Assembly (NCBI GenBank): GCA_033977485.1
Contig: CM066995.1
Coordinates: 44,885,736-44,949,735, forward strand
Reading direction: 5' to 3'
DNA: 64,000 bases
Source of the DNA: Hydrangea macrophylla
Taxonomy: Eukaryota > Streptophyta > Magnoliopsida > Cornales > Hydrangeaceae
Shown: piece after piece, positions 35,314-48,900 of the stretch
How the letters are laid out: each line of letters opens with the position of its first letter
Position numbering within the stretch: the stretch's first letter is position 1
Translations under genes and position numbers: made by a program
Notes under the pieces: generated by a model
Database searches by the model: none
What the model was told of the DNA's origin: nothing
Seen by the model: the letters and a program-made list of their open reading frames with translations, nothing else

Positions 35314-37571
35314 GAGTGGATCTAATAGAAGCCAAATCGATTTGTTCCTTGTGAGAACGGCAGACCGCTTAGGATGTAAAGACTCTAAGGTCATCCCAGG
35401 AGAGAGTTTAGCATCTCAACATAGACTTACTATTTTAGATATCCATATAAAAGGACAATGTCGTACTAGAAAATACTCTATGAACCCGCGAACTAGGTGG
35501 TGGAATCTTAAAGGCGAGAAACTAGCAATATTCCAAGAGAGAATGTATACAGAAGCACCTTGGAATTTGGAAGATGGAAGCAATACTATGTGGGATAGAA
35601 TGGCAGGGTACATCACGAGAATATCGAAGGAGGTCCTCAGAGAGTCGAAGGGAAGAGGGTTAGCTTCTAAAGATACTTGGTGGTGGAATGAAGAGGTACA
35701 AGCTGCAGTAAAACCCAAAAAGGATTGCTTTAAGAAGTGGCAAAATGATAGAAGTGAGGAGCACTTCAAAAGCTATAAATGTGCAAATAAGGAGGTTAAA
35801 AGGACAGTTAGAGTTGCTAAAATGGAAGCCTATGACGCCTTCTACACCAAACTAGACACTAGAGAGGGAGAAAAATGTATTTATAAGCTTGCTAAGTCGA
35901 GAGAAAGGAAAACAAGAGACATTAATCAGGTTAAGTGTATAAAAAGTGATGACTCTAGGGTATTAGTGAACGACGAAGAGATTAAGGAAAGGTGGAAGAG
36001 CTATTTTGAGAAGTTGCTGAATGAAAAACATATGGATAACACAATGGAAGAAGAAACTGGAAGTTACGATGAAACTAGAGAATACAGATTCTATCGGAGA
36101 ATAAGGAAGTTTGAGGTGGAATTTGCTTTGAAGAAGATGAAACCCAACAAGGCCTTAGGACCAGATGGGATCCCCATTGAGGTTTGGAAATGCTTGGGAA
36201 ATGTGGGGGCATCTTGGCTTACAAAAGTTTTTATTAGGATTTTAATGAATAGAAAAATGCCTGATGAGTGGAGGAAGAGCATCCTAGTGCCTATATATAA
36301 GAGTAAAGGAGATGTACAACAATACAACAACTATAGAGGTATTAAGTTGATGAGCCATACTATAAAGCTATGGGAGAGAGTGATGGAGCATCGCTTAAGA
36401 GGCGCAACATCAGTGTCAGAAAATCAGTTTAGATTTATGCCTGGGAGATCAACTATGGAAGCAATTTATTTACTTAGAAGACTAATGGAAAAGTATAGAG
36501 AGAAGAAAAAAGATCTACATATGGTTTTTATTGATTCAGAGAAAGCTTATGATAGAGTGCCTAGAGATTTAATTTGGTGGGTGCTAGAGAAGAAAGGAGT
36601 GACCAAGAGTTATATTGACGTGGTGAAGGATATGTATGATGAAGCGATTACTACAATTAGATCGCCAGCCGGAGAAACAAGCGAATTCCCAATTACCGTA
36701 GGCCTGCACCAGAGGTCGGCTTTGAGCCCTTATTTGTTCGCCCTAATTATGGATGAATTGACTAGACACATTCAAGATGATGTCCCATGGTGTATGTTGT
36801 TCGCAGATGATATTGTCTTAGTTGATGAGACTAAAAGGGGACTCAACACTAAACTAGAAGCTTGGAGAGAAGCACTAGAGACTAAGGGGCTAAAGATAAG
36901 TAGGACAAAAACAGAATACATGGATTGTACTTTTAGCAACAGTGGAAGTAGAGACAACAAAGTAGTGAAGATCGAAGATCAGGAGATCCCAAAGAGGGAA
37001 CACTTTCGCTATCTAGGTTTAATGATCAGTAGAGACGAAGAGATTGGTGATGACGTGACCCATAGAATTAAAGTGGGCTGGCTTAAGTGGAGGAGTGCTT
37101 CTGGAGTATTATGTGACCGGAGAATACTAGCAAAATTGAAAGGAAAAATTTTATAGGATAGCTATTAGGCCAGCTATGCTCTACGGGACAGAGTGTTGAG
37201 CAACTAAGAAACAACACATTAGCAAAGTGAGTGTAGCGGAGATGAGGATGCTAAGATGGATGTGTGGTAAGACTAGAAAAGATAGCATTAGAAATGAGTA
37301 CATCCGAGAGACTGTAGGAGTGACATATGAAGATAAGTTGAGGGAGAATAGACTTAGATGGTTCGGCCATGTGCAACAAAGACCTTTAGATGCACCTGTG
37401 CGAAAGAGTGATAAGATCGTAGTGTCTGGAATAGTTAGAGGGAGAGGCAGACCTAGACTGACTTGGGAATATGTAGTGCAACAAGATATGAATATATATA
37501 ATTTAAATGAGCATATAACTCTTGATCGTGTAGAATATAAAAAAAGGATTTATACAGCCGACCCCAATTGA
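35300..37571 (+). pseudogene. LINE reverse transcriptase and C-terminal domain
   Basis: Starting with the endonuclease tail SNRSQIDLFLVRTADRLGC, the protein continues through a linker to the [85 protein letters not shown] and the catalytic [12 protein letters not shown] near residue 500. The 618-codon stretch stops at 37156 by a frameshift. The C-terminal part follows (AMLYGTEC then a TGA, EMRMLRWMCGKTRKD, ENRLRWFGHVQQRP, RGRGRPRLTWEYVV) to 37571. Catalytic residues are intact, but the frame breaks prevent a single product. Confidence 0.9.
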
Positions 37572-37627
37572 TTGGGACACAAGGCTTGGTTTGGTTTGGT
37601 TTATTTATACCTAGAGCAATCCTTTGG

Positions 37628-37793
37628 GCACAAAAGAATTACACAAAAATAATGCACATAAAGAACAATGTGTCTATCTCTCTCCTCAATAGACCCTACA
37701 GTGTCAGTAGACCCCGCAGTTTTAGTAGACCCCACCAAAAGAGAGATAGACACAAACTTTTTATTTGCAATTCTTTTGTGCAATTCTTTTGTA
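37628..37793. mobile_element. Hairpin MITE right of the LINE
   Basis: The arms are inverse over about 50 bases: ACAAAAGAATTACACAAA with TGTGTCTATCTCTC on the left, and GAGAGATAGACACA with GCAATTCTTTTGT on the right. The central loop has three spaced TAGACCC units. No coding capacity. Confidence 0.65.
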
Positions 37794-38982
37794 CTCTTAT
37801 ACTTATTCTGAGATTTTGCATTTTGGGTGAAATATGTAGTTTGCAAATTTTTTTTTTTATTTTTAATGAAGTCATAATTGTGCTGTTTTGGTGGAGACAT
37901 TGTTGAACTAATGCTTTTTTTTTTTCGCTGGGTGAATTGTGAGTGAATGGCTTAATGCTTTATTTATTTATTTATGGCTAAATGAATTGTGAATGAATGG
38001 TTTAGTGACTTGTTAGTGAATTGCAAATGACTTGTTAATCAATTGGTGGAGATATGTCTCTGTAATCTCTCTATACTCTCAGTAATTAGGGAGGCTTAAC
38101 CTTTTTGTGATGTGTGCTATGTTTTTCCATGCTCTGTTTTGCAAAATCTAGGGAAAATATATGACGGAAGTGTATAATGGTGTAAACATCTTAGGGGCAT
38201 TTTTGTACCAAGAATATACGAAGTTGGAGGGGAAACACTCCCACCAAGACTCGGACGCGCTATTGGAGCGTGTAGCACATTTTCCGTTAAATCTGACGAG
38301 AAAAGTAACATTTTTATTTTAGATCATAGCACAGAGGTTATGTGTCACGTTTCAAAATACAAGAGGATAAAGTGAAAACGGACTAAACCATAAAAGGTAA
38401 AGTGTATTTAACCCCCTATTTTTTTTATCATCAATTAAAACCAAAATGCTCTGAGTTTATTATTAATTTTTTTTTTTTTTTTTTGAAAATATCATTATCA
38501 CGCCATTCTATATAATGGGTCAATCACAAAATCTAGGATTAATTACAGACATTTCATATATGATTAGCGTATTTTTCAATCTATCCCCTGTAATTTTAAT
38601 GGAATCAATAAATACCTTGTATGATTTGAGTTAATGTGCAACCATTAGTAAATTTGTTCTTTTTAACAAAACAAAAGTTTGCATAGTTATTTTATTCTTC
38701 AGTTTTACAGATACACCACCTATTGTTTGCATAACACCCGCTATAACGAAATCTATTCCATTAAATTATTATTTGCACATTAAACCAAACCACATAAGTC
38801 ATCATGACCCATTTGAAACTAGGGGACAAACTTAAAAACTCGCTATCACAAGAAATGTATCTGTAATTAACGCAAATTTGTACTAGGAAAATCATTTTAT
38901 TAGAGGACTTGCACAAATAAGTTTAGTTACTTTTATCATCTTCAATGGAAATGCAGCCAATAGAACACCTCATTGATAATGA
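37794..38982. other. AT-rich stretch, no gene seen
   Basis: AT-rich DNA with T-runs (37850, 37913, 38466). I looked here specifically for kinase-domain exons that could belong to the minus-strand LRR-malectin gene and saw none. Confidence 0.5.
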
Positions 38983-39086
38983 GCAAGAAAATAAAACCAA
39001 CCAAGAAAAAAAAAATGTCACATGAGAATTCCATAGACCATCACTTCATTAGAGAGAGAGAGAGCAAGAAAATAAATCCAACCAAG

Positions 39087-39118
<32 letters not shown>

Positions 39119-39223
39119 CAAAAAAGGTCACATGAGAATTCCATGAACCATCACTTCATTAGCTAGCCAAGAGAGAGACTAGCACATGCAATTTTGAAGC
39201 TAGCCCTTTAAAGCTTGGAGGTA

Positions 39224-39289
<66 letters not shown>

Positions 39290-39335
39290 AGCATGTGCAA
39301 TTTTGAAGCTAGCCCTTCAAACCTTGGAGGTACAA
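38983..39335. repeat. Local duplications with poly(A) and GA microsatellite
   Basis: A segment with CACATGAGAATTCCAT (38983-39050) recurs at 39061-39161 around a long A-run (39088-39117). A second segment with GCAATTTTGAAGCTAGCCC (39176-39227) recurs at 39284-39335 on the other side of a (GA)n tract (39226-39288). The ORF that crosses the GA tract is a product of the repeat. Confidence 0.75.
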
Positions 39336-39409
39336 AACCAGTTTATCTGCAACTACGAATAGTGCCATTGTGTAGGATTCTAATGAAAGAGACATGGTGG
39401 CAAGTTCAT

Positions 39410-39950
39410 AATCATATTGTAAATTTACATAGCATACCAAGGAGAGACAACTCCCTTGAGTCACACAGCATAAGAAAAGGAAAATCCAAGATAAAATTAA
39501 CATTTCCTTGGTAGGTAATTGTAAATTCACACCCCACACTGAAGAGGCAAATCCAAGGGAAAATTAACCTTTCCTTGGTAAGTCTTTGCAAATATACACA
39601 AAACATAAGAGGCAACTCCAAAGGAAAATTAACCTTTCCTTGGTTAGGCACACAGTAAAATACATAAGAGGCAAATCCAAGGGAAAATCTAGCTTTCCTT
39701 GGTTAGGCATTGCACACTTATTATACAGCATAGAGAAGAGGCAAACAAGGGTAAATTAACCTTTCCTTGGTGAGTCATCATAAATTTACACAACTCATAA
39801 GAACCAAAACCAAAGAAAAGGCTAATTAAACACAATACATAAAGAGGCAAATCCAAGGGAAAATTAAGCTTCCCTTGGTTATGCATTGTAAACTTACACA
39901 GCATAGAGAAGAGGCAAATCCAAGGGAAAATTAACCTTTCCTTGGTGAGT
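39410..39950. repeat. Tandem array of about 8 units with CCAAGGGAAAATTAACC
   Basis: Degenerate units of roughly 60-90 bp each contain GAGGCAAATCCAAGGGAAAA followed by TTAACCTTTCCTTGGT, often with a TACACA...CATA spacer. The core CCAAGG...CCTTGG is itself an imperfect palindrome. The last unit overlaps the final codons and stop of the LRR-malectin gene, so the end of that gene is made of repeat sequence. Confidence 0.85.
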
Positions 39951-42900
39951 CTGTATGGACTTGAACGTGCCCTGGTGAATCCTTTTTCCTCCATATATAA
40001 AACAGCGATGAAATTATCACAACAGCAGCTGCACATCCAGCTGCTATTCCAACGATTATTCCTACGCGTTTCTTGTGGGGAATGGAGGAACGGACACCAT
40101 CGGAGACTGCAAAAAGTAGTAACAAAGATGAAATGACGTAAAAGGACAAATGCAATGCACAAGGCTAAATAAATCAATAAATATATATGTGAAATCACTG
40201 GAAAGTAGTAACAAAGGTGAAGTGGTATAAAAGGGTGCACGAGGCTCCGGAAATTTTAGAAAGATGTGTGCAGGGCCGACCTTACAATTTGGCCGCCCTA
40301 GGTGAACGTTTTAAAGATGTGCACTTGAACAAGCCCGACTCGGAACCACACGAGGGATTGGGGCAGCGCCCTGAGGCGAAAACTTTGGGTCTATACATAT
40401 TTAGGAGTAGGATTTTCTGTATCAGAAAGATCACAGTAAAAAAGATTATAGTTTTGCTTTGTGATTTTTTTTTTTTAAGTCAATTTCTTTCTGAAAAGGT
40501 ATTTACTTTTTCAATTGAGATGGGATGATGCTTTGAATCAAAGAATCCTCATTGCATATAGGGAATTTGGTTCTTATCCTCCAGCCTTTTTGTAATTCCA
40601 TCTGCATTAACATTTTCACTTTTTTTTTTTCAATAATAAGAGCTGATCGCTGATTATAATTCGTAAAGCTGGGACTGAAGTCAAACAATTTGGGTTGGGC
40701 CAATCTGGAAAGTGAGAAGAAAAGTTGGGGCCAAACATTTAATGTGGGATGGATTACACTGGGGCCAATACAATACATAAAATTTTATACTATAATTTTT
40801 AATTTTTGGGTGGGATGGATTACAATTAGACCAACATATCACATATGAAAATTTTATTCTGGGCAACCCAATATTTTTCAGGGCACTTGTTAAGAGTAGA
40901 AAATGAAACAAATTTTGGGGCCATATGCGGCCGCCTCTCTAACCTACCCCTAGGGCTGGCCTGGATGTATGAGAAATGACTACAAAGTAGTAACAAATAT
41001 TAATATGACATAAAGGTGGAAACAATGCACGAGGATCCCAAAAACGAGAAAGATATGGAAGAAGTGACTGCAAAGTAGGAACAAAGACGAAATGGCATAA
41101 AAGGGCAGACCCGGTGCACAAGGCTATTAAAAGCCAGAAAGAAATGTGAGAAATGAGAAGAAAAAAAAAACCTTCAGAAACATGGATTGCTGATACCAAA
41201 GGCCCGTATGTGCTTTGAAAGGGAATGCAGCAAGTTCCTCTCCCAGCCCAGAAAAAATGAATGTCCATCACTGTGTTTGTCACGTTCGCTTCAAATGTTT
41301 TTACCAAGGCTCTCTTGGAACCTTCTGCTTCACTTTGAATGTTGAAATCTTCGAGAACTCTTTCGCCCTTTATATTGTGACATAGTACCCAAACAAGTCA
41401 AAATAAAAAGTATGCAGTTTATTAGTTGCCCAACCAAAAGTTCTCATAATGAAGTCAGTATAAAATAACTATCAGGTGTCCAATTTTCGTGTAAATCATT
41501 CATCGTACGTGCCAATAAATAGAATAATAAATACCTCACTCAATCATGTTTCTATCTCCATTTCTACCCCTCTTCCGTTTCAGTTTTCTCTCTAAAGTAT
41601 ATCAGTATTGATCTATGAAGCACCGACACTCTCTTTTGCCCCACGTATCAGTGTCGGATACGTATCCGACACCGACACTCTCCGATACTCTTTGGACACG
41701 TGTCGGATACTCAAAATTTCGTGTCGGAATTTTTTGTTAGTTTTTCTTGAGCCGACACTCTTTGGACACGTGTCGGATACTCAAGTAGGTCATGAGAGTT
41801 TGCGGATGTTGATTTCATCCACCATTGGTGGGTAACCAACGGTCTATGGAGCACCAACACTCTGTTTTGGCCCTCGTACCAATATCGAAAGAGAAAATGA
41901 CGACGACACGACCCGATATTTACTGATGATGGTGATGAGGCAATTGAAGAATGAGTGGATGGACATCTTTTTGGGACATATATAGTACTACTAGTTACTA
42001 ATTAGTAATTAGCCGGTATTTTTTGGAACTTAATTCATGATCACACATATATTTTTTGGGCTATATACTAGTGGACACAAGTTAGCAAATATCTTTTGGT
42101 ACTTGGTTTATGTAGATGGACATACTTGGGGGACAAGTGCATACATTACTTAGTAGTTAGCAAATGACGATGTGCTTTGACACTTGGTTGATGAATGTTA
42201 TTACCTTATTAATGAAGATGTTTTTGAATTTTATTCATTTGCTTTGTTGTTTTTGATAATTTCATAGTATTGTTGTGATTTATGTGCTTTTATGCCAATT
42301 TTGATAAGACATGGTAAACATATATTTCAAAAAAATATATTTTAAAAATCGTGTCCCCAACGTATCGTATCCTGCTTTTTTTAGAAATGCCGTATCGGCG
42401 TATCCGTGTCATGTCGTGTCCGTGTCGCGTGTCCGTATCGGTGCTTCTTAGGTATTGATACATGCACCACCAATACAAAAAATAACAAAACACCAATTGT
42501 GAACTGTGCTTTTTATTTTTTTAGGACAAAATTTATTCCTTCATTGGTTCCTGGAAGATGAGATCTAGAGTGTGTTTAGAATGACTTATTCAGATGCACT
42601 CTCACCAACAATATACTTTTCATTTCCAACTTCCCTAAAACATGCATTCTAATAAAACTTTTACATTTCAAGAAAATAAGTCTTACTTCCGCATTTAAGT
42701 TGGAGATTGTGATTTGCAAGTAGACTTCGCTCTTCTATTTGTACAGCAAATAACTCCAACTCTATCATTTTTTATTTTTAATCTCCATATCTACCCCTAT
42801 TGTGCTTTCTCTTCTCTCAATATCACCCCCCAAAAAAAGTCACTTTAGTACCAAATGCAACACTAGATTCTACACTTGGTTGAGGCTTGATTTGGAGTGG

Positions 42901-45900
42901 CTTTATGACCCTTGGGTAAATAAGCCAACTCAATCTCCTATTTTGAGCAGTGTAATATTTCAAGTTACCTGAATATAAACATCAAATAAGCGCCTTCCAA
43001 GACCTTTCCAAGACTTCGAGTCATCATCCATTTGAATCTCTGCAAAGTGAAGCACGATACTGTACTTCCCGTTCTTCAAACCAAGCCCATAGTACCTCAA
43101 TGAGCTAGGTGATATCCTGGCCGTTTTGTATATTTCTGAATCTAAAGTTTGCGTTATTTGGGTATCTGTCGTTGCTATATATCGAGGTCCGTTTGGGTTA
43201 GAAATAAAATTCCCTGAGTTGCTTACTGCCCATTGAGCATCAGAGTTTGTGTACAGCGATGCAGCTCCCATGGTTTCTATATCTGCATTGAATCTGATGC
43301 CAGATGAAGAAACTTGTTCTGTGCCTCCACATTTGATGGAAAATGAAGCTACAAAAGAATAAATAACCCAGTGAAATTTTTATAACTAATTTAAAGTTAG
43401 AAAGCTCATAAAAATAAATAAATAAAAATTGTCTGTTACATGAGGAATTCAATTTTTTCCTGGGGTAAAGGAGAAATTCACTGAGGAAACTGTGGAGAAA
43501 CGTGAATGACCTTAAGGCTCCATTTGGTTTGCGGATTTAGAGTGGAAAAAGGAAAGGGAAAGGACAACAAGAAGGAGAAGTACTTCCCTAGTGTTTCTCC
43601 TCATACTTTAAGAACATTAGAAATTACACTTTTCAAAGTATAACAGGAACTCAAGAAAAGAGGAAGGGAAGTGAGTCACAAAATTCAGAAATTTTCATTT
43701 TTTTTTCACCCTATTTTATTTTCCTCTTTGTTTTCCTTATTAACCAAATAAAGAAAAGTCTTTGCCTTGTGTTTTCTTTTGCTTTTCCTCTCTAGATCAG
43801 TGAATCAAACATAGCCTACTTGGAAAGACTACATGTCAATTCACCAATAGTAAGAACAAGAGGCATATGTGGGGAAAAGAAATAAAAGTCATGCCTTATT
43901 TGTTTTTATGATCCTTTAAAATTGAATCAGTTTCTCACACTATATAGCACTGAAAATTAACTACTTGTGATTTTAGCAGCATTTAGGCGAGACTTCTTGT
44001 ATTGTTGATGTCTAAATGTAGGGAAAGTACATTGTCTCAAGAATTGCCAATTTTTCTAATTTTTGTGTGCATTTATGTTAGTTCACTTTTTGTAACAGCT
44101 GTATTCAAGAAAATAAGATTTGCCTCCAATGCTATGCAAAGCACACTTGACTTGACTCATTCAGTTGTAAGGAAACACCCAAACAAGCCCTCCCCATAGA
44201 AGATTCCTTTTTTCCCCCTTCTCTTTTTATTTTTTGTAACCTCTGGTTCATCCATTTGAAAATTAGTTAATTTAATTAGGAGTCATTCTTCGTGAACTTT
44301 CCTCTAATCTAAATTTAAATGAATTCATGTTAATCAAATAGTTCATCCAATCATGAACCGGTTTGCCAAAGCTATCAATCTTTAATCTTAAGGTTCACTA
44401 CACATCTAAAAGAACATGTATATTGTATAGTGCTTAAAATGAACCAAATAACATTTTAACACAAGTTTCATGCAATACGAGGGTAAGACTCATAATTCAA
44501 AAAGTTTTTCACTTGAATACTATCAAGCACAAATTACAAAATTATAGATCGTAAATGGTATTGAATCGTGAATCATACGGGGGTGTACGAATCTCGAATC
44601 GACTCATGAATTGTCCGATTCTAACAACCATGAATAGAATATTTTCAGTATGGCAAGTTGATGCCTGGGAAATCCTCTTGTAGAAAAAGGCGAGTACTTA
44701 CTGGCTGCAACTTTGTTTGTGCATTTGGTATTGCCTAGGAGGCAATGCAACATCCCAGATGCTTTTCTGCACAAAATCATCGGTAAGCACTTTTTAGCTA
44801 ATCAAACTTCTGCTTCTTTAATTCAACAAGGCCCCTTTTGGATTCCGGATATAAAGAAAGAAAAGGCAAAGGAAATGGAAACGAGAAGGAAAACTATTTC
44901 CCTAATGTTCTACTCCATTCTTTATAACACTTCAAATCAAAATTGGTCACAATATACTTGGAAACCAAGGAAAGATAAAGGGATGCGACCTCCAAAACTC
45001 CAAAAAGTTTGTTAATTTTCACTCCATTCCTTTTCCTTCCCAGTTTCCTTATTAACCAAATAAAGACAACTGTTTTCCTTGATTTTTTTATTTCTTTTTT
45101 CCATCTCCCTCACTAATTCAACGAACCAAACAGAGCCTAACACACCCAAATGGCAATATCACAAGGTAACTTACCCGTCCAGTAAACCGTTCGCATTAAT
45201 GGAAGTACCTACAACATTCCTGAAGAAAGAAACATAGTTTTGCTCAATGATGGCATCACAAAAACTTACAAAAGCGTGCCAACATTTTCAAGGAATTGTA
45301 CCAATATGAAATCATTAAATTGCGTAAATATCAAATACAGAGTGGGCTATATAAAGGATAAAGAGCTCAACTTACATGGTTAATCCTTCTTTGGAAGAAT
45401 TTTGAGGTAAATTTCCGAAGAGGGAATTGAAGGAAACATCTCTGTCCCAAGTGAAATAAAACAGCAGATAGAGTTAGAAGCATGTGTAAACAGCTTTAAA
45501 GCAGACAAGTGGAATTACATAATATTCTGTTGGCTTTACAGTGCCCCCCAAATTCCCAATTTACGCCCCATTTAGTTCATGAATTTTTGGATGAAAAGAA
45601 AAGAAAACACAAAGGAAAGCACTTTTCCTAGTTAGATTATCAAAGAAACACGGTGAGGAAAATTGTTAGGAAAGGAAAGTAAAATGTAAAATAAAAGTTT
45701 TCATTTTCTCTATCTTGATTTTCAACTATTTTTGAAAAATTTCTACTAAAACATTGTTCGAGTAATTGAGGACAAAAAAAAAAAAAAAAAAAACAAAACC
45801 TAGTTGGTTTTACTTGCCTTTTGGTTTGGGGTTTAGAAAAGGAAACTGAAAAGGCGGGGATAACGAGGAGGAAAACTATTTCTCTAGCGTTTTCCTCATA

Positions 45901-48900
45901 TTTAAATGACATTAGAAAACAGCAGAAATTTTGTTTATGATGAGTTCCGAAAGGTACTGCTAACAATGCAGATCATTAACCAAGAGATTGATATTCTGGT
46001 CACTTGCTGAAGTTCCGGAATATTTTTAGGGTGCTCAATTTCATGAGTCTATCTCAAAATCGTTGGCCTGGAGATTCTTCCCAAAAGTTGATTGTGTGCC
46101 CATATTTGATTCACCGATTTAGTGAGGGAAAGGAAAGAAGCAACCTTGGATGGGCTTTCTTAGTTTGGTTAATAAGGAAACAATGAACAAAGTAGCAACA
46201 AAAATAAAATATTAAAAAATTTTGAATTTTGTGAGCCACTTCACTTCCTCTTTTCATTTTCTTGTGGGTTTGCACTACTGTAGTTCCTCTAGTAAATTTT
46301 TTTTTTTTTTTTGTGTGTGTGTGTGTGTGTGTGTGCGGGTGGGAAGGAATTCATAATTTTTGTGCCAATAATCTGAGAAGAAAGAAAAGCCAAATTTAGG
46401 GATATGGTACTTACAAAGCAACGAGCTTCGGAGTTACAATATTTGGAGGTAGCTCCCCGCCCAAGTTATTGCTTCCAAGATATCTGAGATATGTACGAGG
46501 ATCATCATTTAATAAGGATGACCACATTTCTCAATAATAGAATATGTCCATTACCCAGTGATGGTCCCAGCTTAGTGACAAAATGAAGGTATACTCGTGT
46601 TTTATATAACTATATGCTTATGTGCATGTAGTTACATATTCATCCTAACAATTCTATAGAACACAAACAAATAAAAGGTTTTAGTATGCGCATGGAAGAT
46701 GATGGGGTGGTGGTGGTGGTGGTGGTGGTGCACTTACATTGCTATTTGAGGGTTTGACAACGTGAAATATAGTACTCTGTTTCAAGAGAAAAGTTAACAT
46801 ATGGAAAGTACTGGATTGTTTTATAAAGAACTTTGCGCTCTTTGAGAAGAGTAAATAATATTGAACTATATCTAAGAATATATTTGATGACTTAACCCAG
46901 TGAAACACACCAAATGACACAGTAGAAAACATAATGTACTGATCCTACTAAAGGCAAATTTAATGGAGTCCTAAATAGGTCACTAAATACCAAACTAAGA
47001 ATGGGGATGACAGTCGAAGTGTTAAGGAACTGGGATGATGTTGAAAGTAGGTATCACCAATGTTTAATCATTAATCAGGTTAAGTGTATAAAAAGCAATG
47101 ATTCTAGGGTATTAGTGAACGACAAAGAGATTAAGGAAAGGTAGAAGAGCTATTTTGAGAAGTTGTTGAATGAAAAACATATGGATAACACAATTGAAGA
47201 AGAAACTGGAAGTAGCGATGAAACTAAAGAATACAGATTCTATCGGAGAATAAGGAAGTGTGAGGAGGAATTTGCTTTGAAGAAGATGAACCCAACAAGG
47301 CCTTAGGACTAGATGGGATCCCCATTGAGGTTTGGAAATGCTTGGGAGATGTGGGGGCATCTTGGCTTACAAAAGTTTTTAATAGGATTTTAATGACTAG
47401 AAAAATGCATGACGAGTGGAGGAAGAGTATTCTAGTGCCTATATATAAGAATGAAGGAGATGTACAACAATACAACAAGTATAGAGGTATTAAGTTGATG
47501 AGCCATACTATGAAGTTGTGGGAGAGAGTGATGGAGCATCGCTTAAGAGGTGCAACATCAGTGTCAAAAAATCAGTTTGGATTTATGCCTGGGAGATCAA
47601 CTATGGAAGCAATTTATTTACTTAGGAGACTAATGCAAAAGTATAAAGAGAAGAAAAAGATCTACATATGGTTTTTATTGATTTAGAGAAAGCTTATGAT
47701 AGGGTGCCGAGAGATTTAATTTGATGGGTGCTAGAGAAGAAGGGAGCGACCAAGGGTTTTATTGACGTGGTGAAGGATATGTATGATGAAGCGGTTACTA
47801 CAATTAGATTACATGGCTGGAGAAACAAGCGAATTCCCAATTACCGTAGGCTTGCACCAAGGGTCGACCTTGAGCCCTTATTTATTTGCCCTAATTATGG
47901 ATGAATTGACTAGACACATTCAAGATGAAGTCTCATAGTGTATGTTGTTCGCAGATGATATTGTCTTGGTTGATGATACTAAAGAAAGACTCAACACTAA
48001 ACTGTAAGATTGGAGAGAAGCACTGAAAATAGGGGCTCAAGAATAAGTACAACTCAATGAAATTGAAAGTACTCAAATCTACACGGTTAGGCTTAAAGTC
48101 TACGACCATAGCAGGAGATGACAAGGTTTCTCAATGAATGGAGGATAATTTTTTTTTATAGGTGCACATTGAGGAGCTCTCTCTCACATACTTGATGACT
48201 ACTATTGGGTCTCTGATACCTTAAATCGATAAAATAATGTAGAAAACAAGGTAAAATTGAGTAACTTACAGATATTCTAATGAAGCAAAGTCTTGGAATG
48301 AGTTTGGTATTACACCAGTCAACTTGTTGAAGCTCAACTCCCTGTAATGGTGATTAAGTTAAAACAAAACATAAAACTCAGGGGGCTTGACATACAAAGA
48401 AATCAACATCAAGTTCAAAATAAGATCAAACAAGCACATGTTAAATGTTAAGAAAGCTTACAGGACTTGCAGCTTAGAGAAGGAGCCAAGTTGTGGTGGA
48501 AGTGGGCCAGCCACTCTACAGTTTCTCAATGATCTATAGCCAACACAAACATGGCATGTCCATATCAACAAAAACGGGAATATTAACATAAACCAAACAT
48601 GGAGAAAGAAGCCTTTGCTAGAATCAATATTCCAAAAAAAACTTACAGAATGGATAGACTAGTCAAGTTTTCCAAGAAATCAAGGGAAGAATCTTCCATG
48701 CTAAGATCACCAATTCTTCTGTAAAAGAGAATGAAAGAATATCAGAAACTCTAAGGGTCCGTTTGATAACACTGAAATCTAAGCACTGAAAATTAAGTAC
48801 TGAATTTTAAGCACTGACAATTTTAAATGATTTAATTTGCAATAATGAAAACAGTGTTTCAAGTACTGAAATAGTCGGAATTCAGTGCTTATTTTAAGTA

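Larger units (their letters stand above)
34416..37600 (+). mobile_element. RTE-type LINE, full length
   Basis: The element is flanked by a perfect 16-bp duplication, TTATTTATACCTAGAG, at 34400-34415 and 37601-37616. It has a 5' leader with CACTGCCGGTCCCAAGCCCG, an endonuclease, a reverse transcriptase and the characteristic plant RTE 3' end GCCGACCCCAATTGATTGGG followed by TTGGTTTGGTTTGGT repeats rather than poly(A). Two frameshifts and at least one stop break the single ORF expected. The perfect duplication suggests a fairly recent insertion. Confidence 0.92.

Noticed and set aside
35416..36960. Minus-strand ORFs across the LINE
   Set aside because: They are antisense shadows of the reverse transcriptase ORF; similar shadows occur at 47112-47478.
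37568..37906. ORFs on both strands after the LINE
   Set aside because: They overlap a hairpin MITE and low-complexity DNA.
38100..39400. Possible kinase exons of the LRR-malectin gene
   Set aside because: I searched the minus strand for kinase motifs and found none.
39215..39514. ORF with a long Arg-Glu repeat
   Set aside because: Made by the GA microsatellite, with no support outside it.
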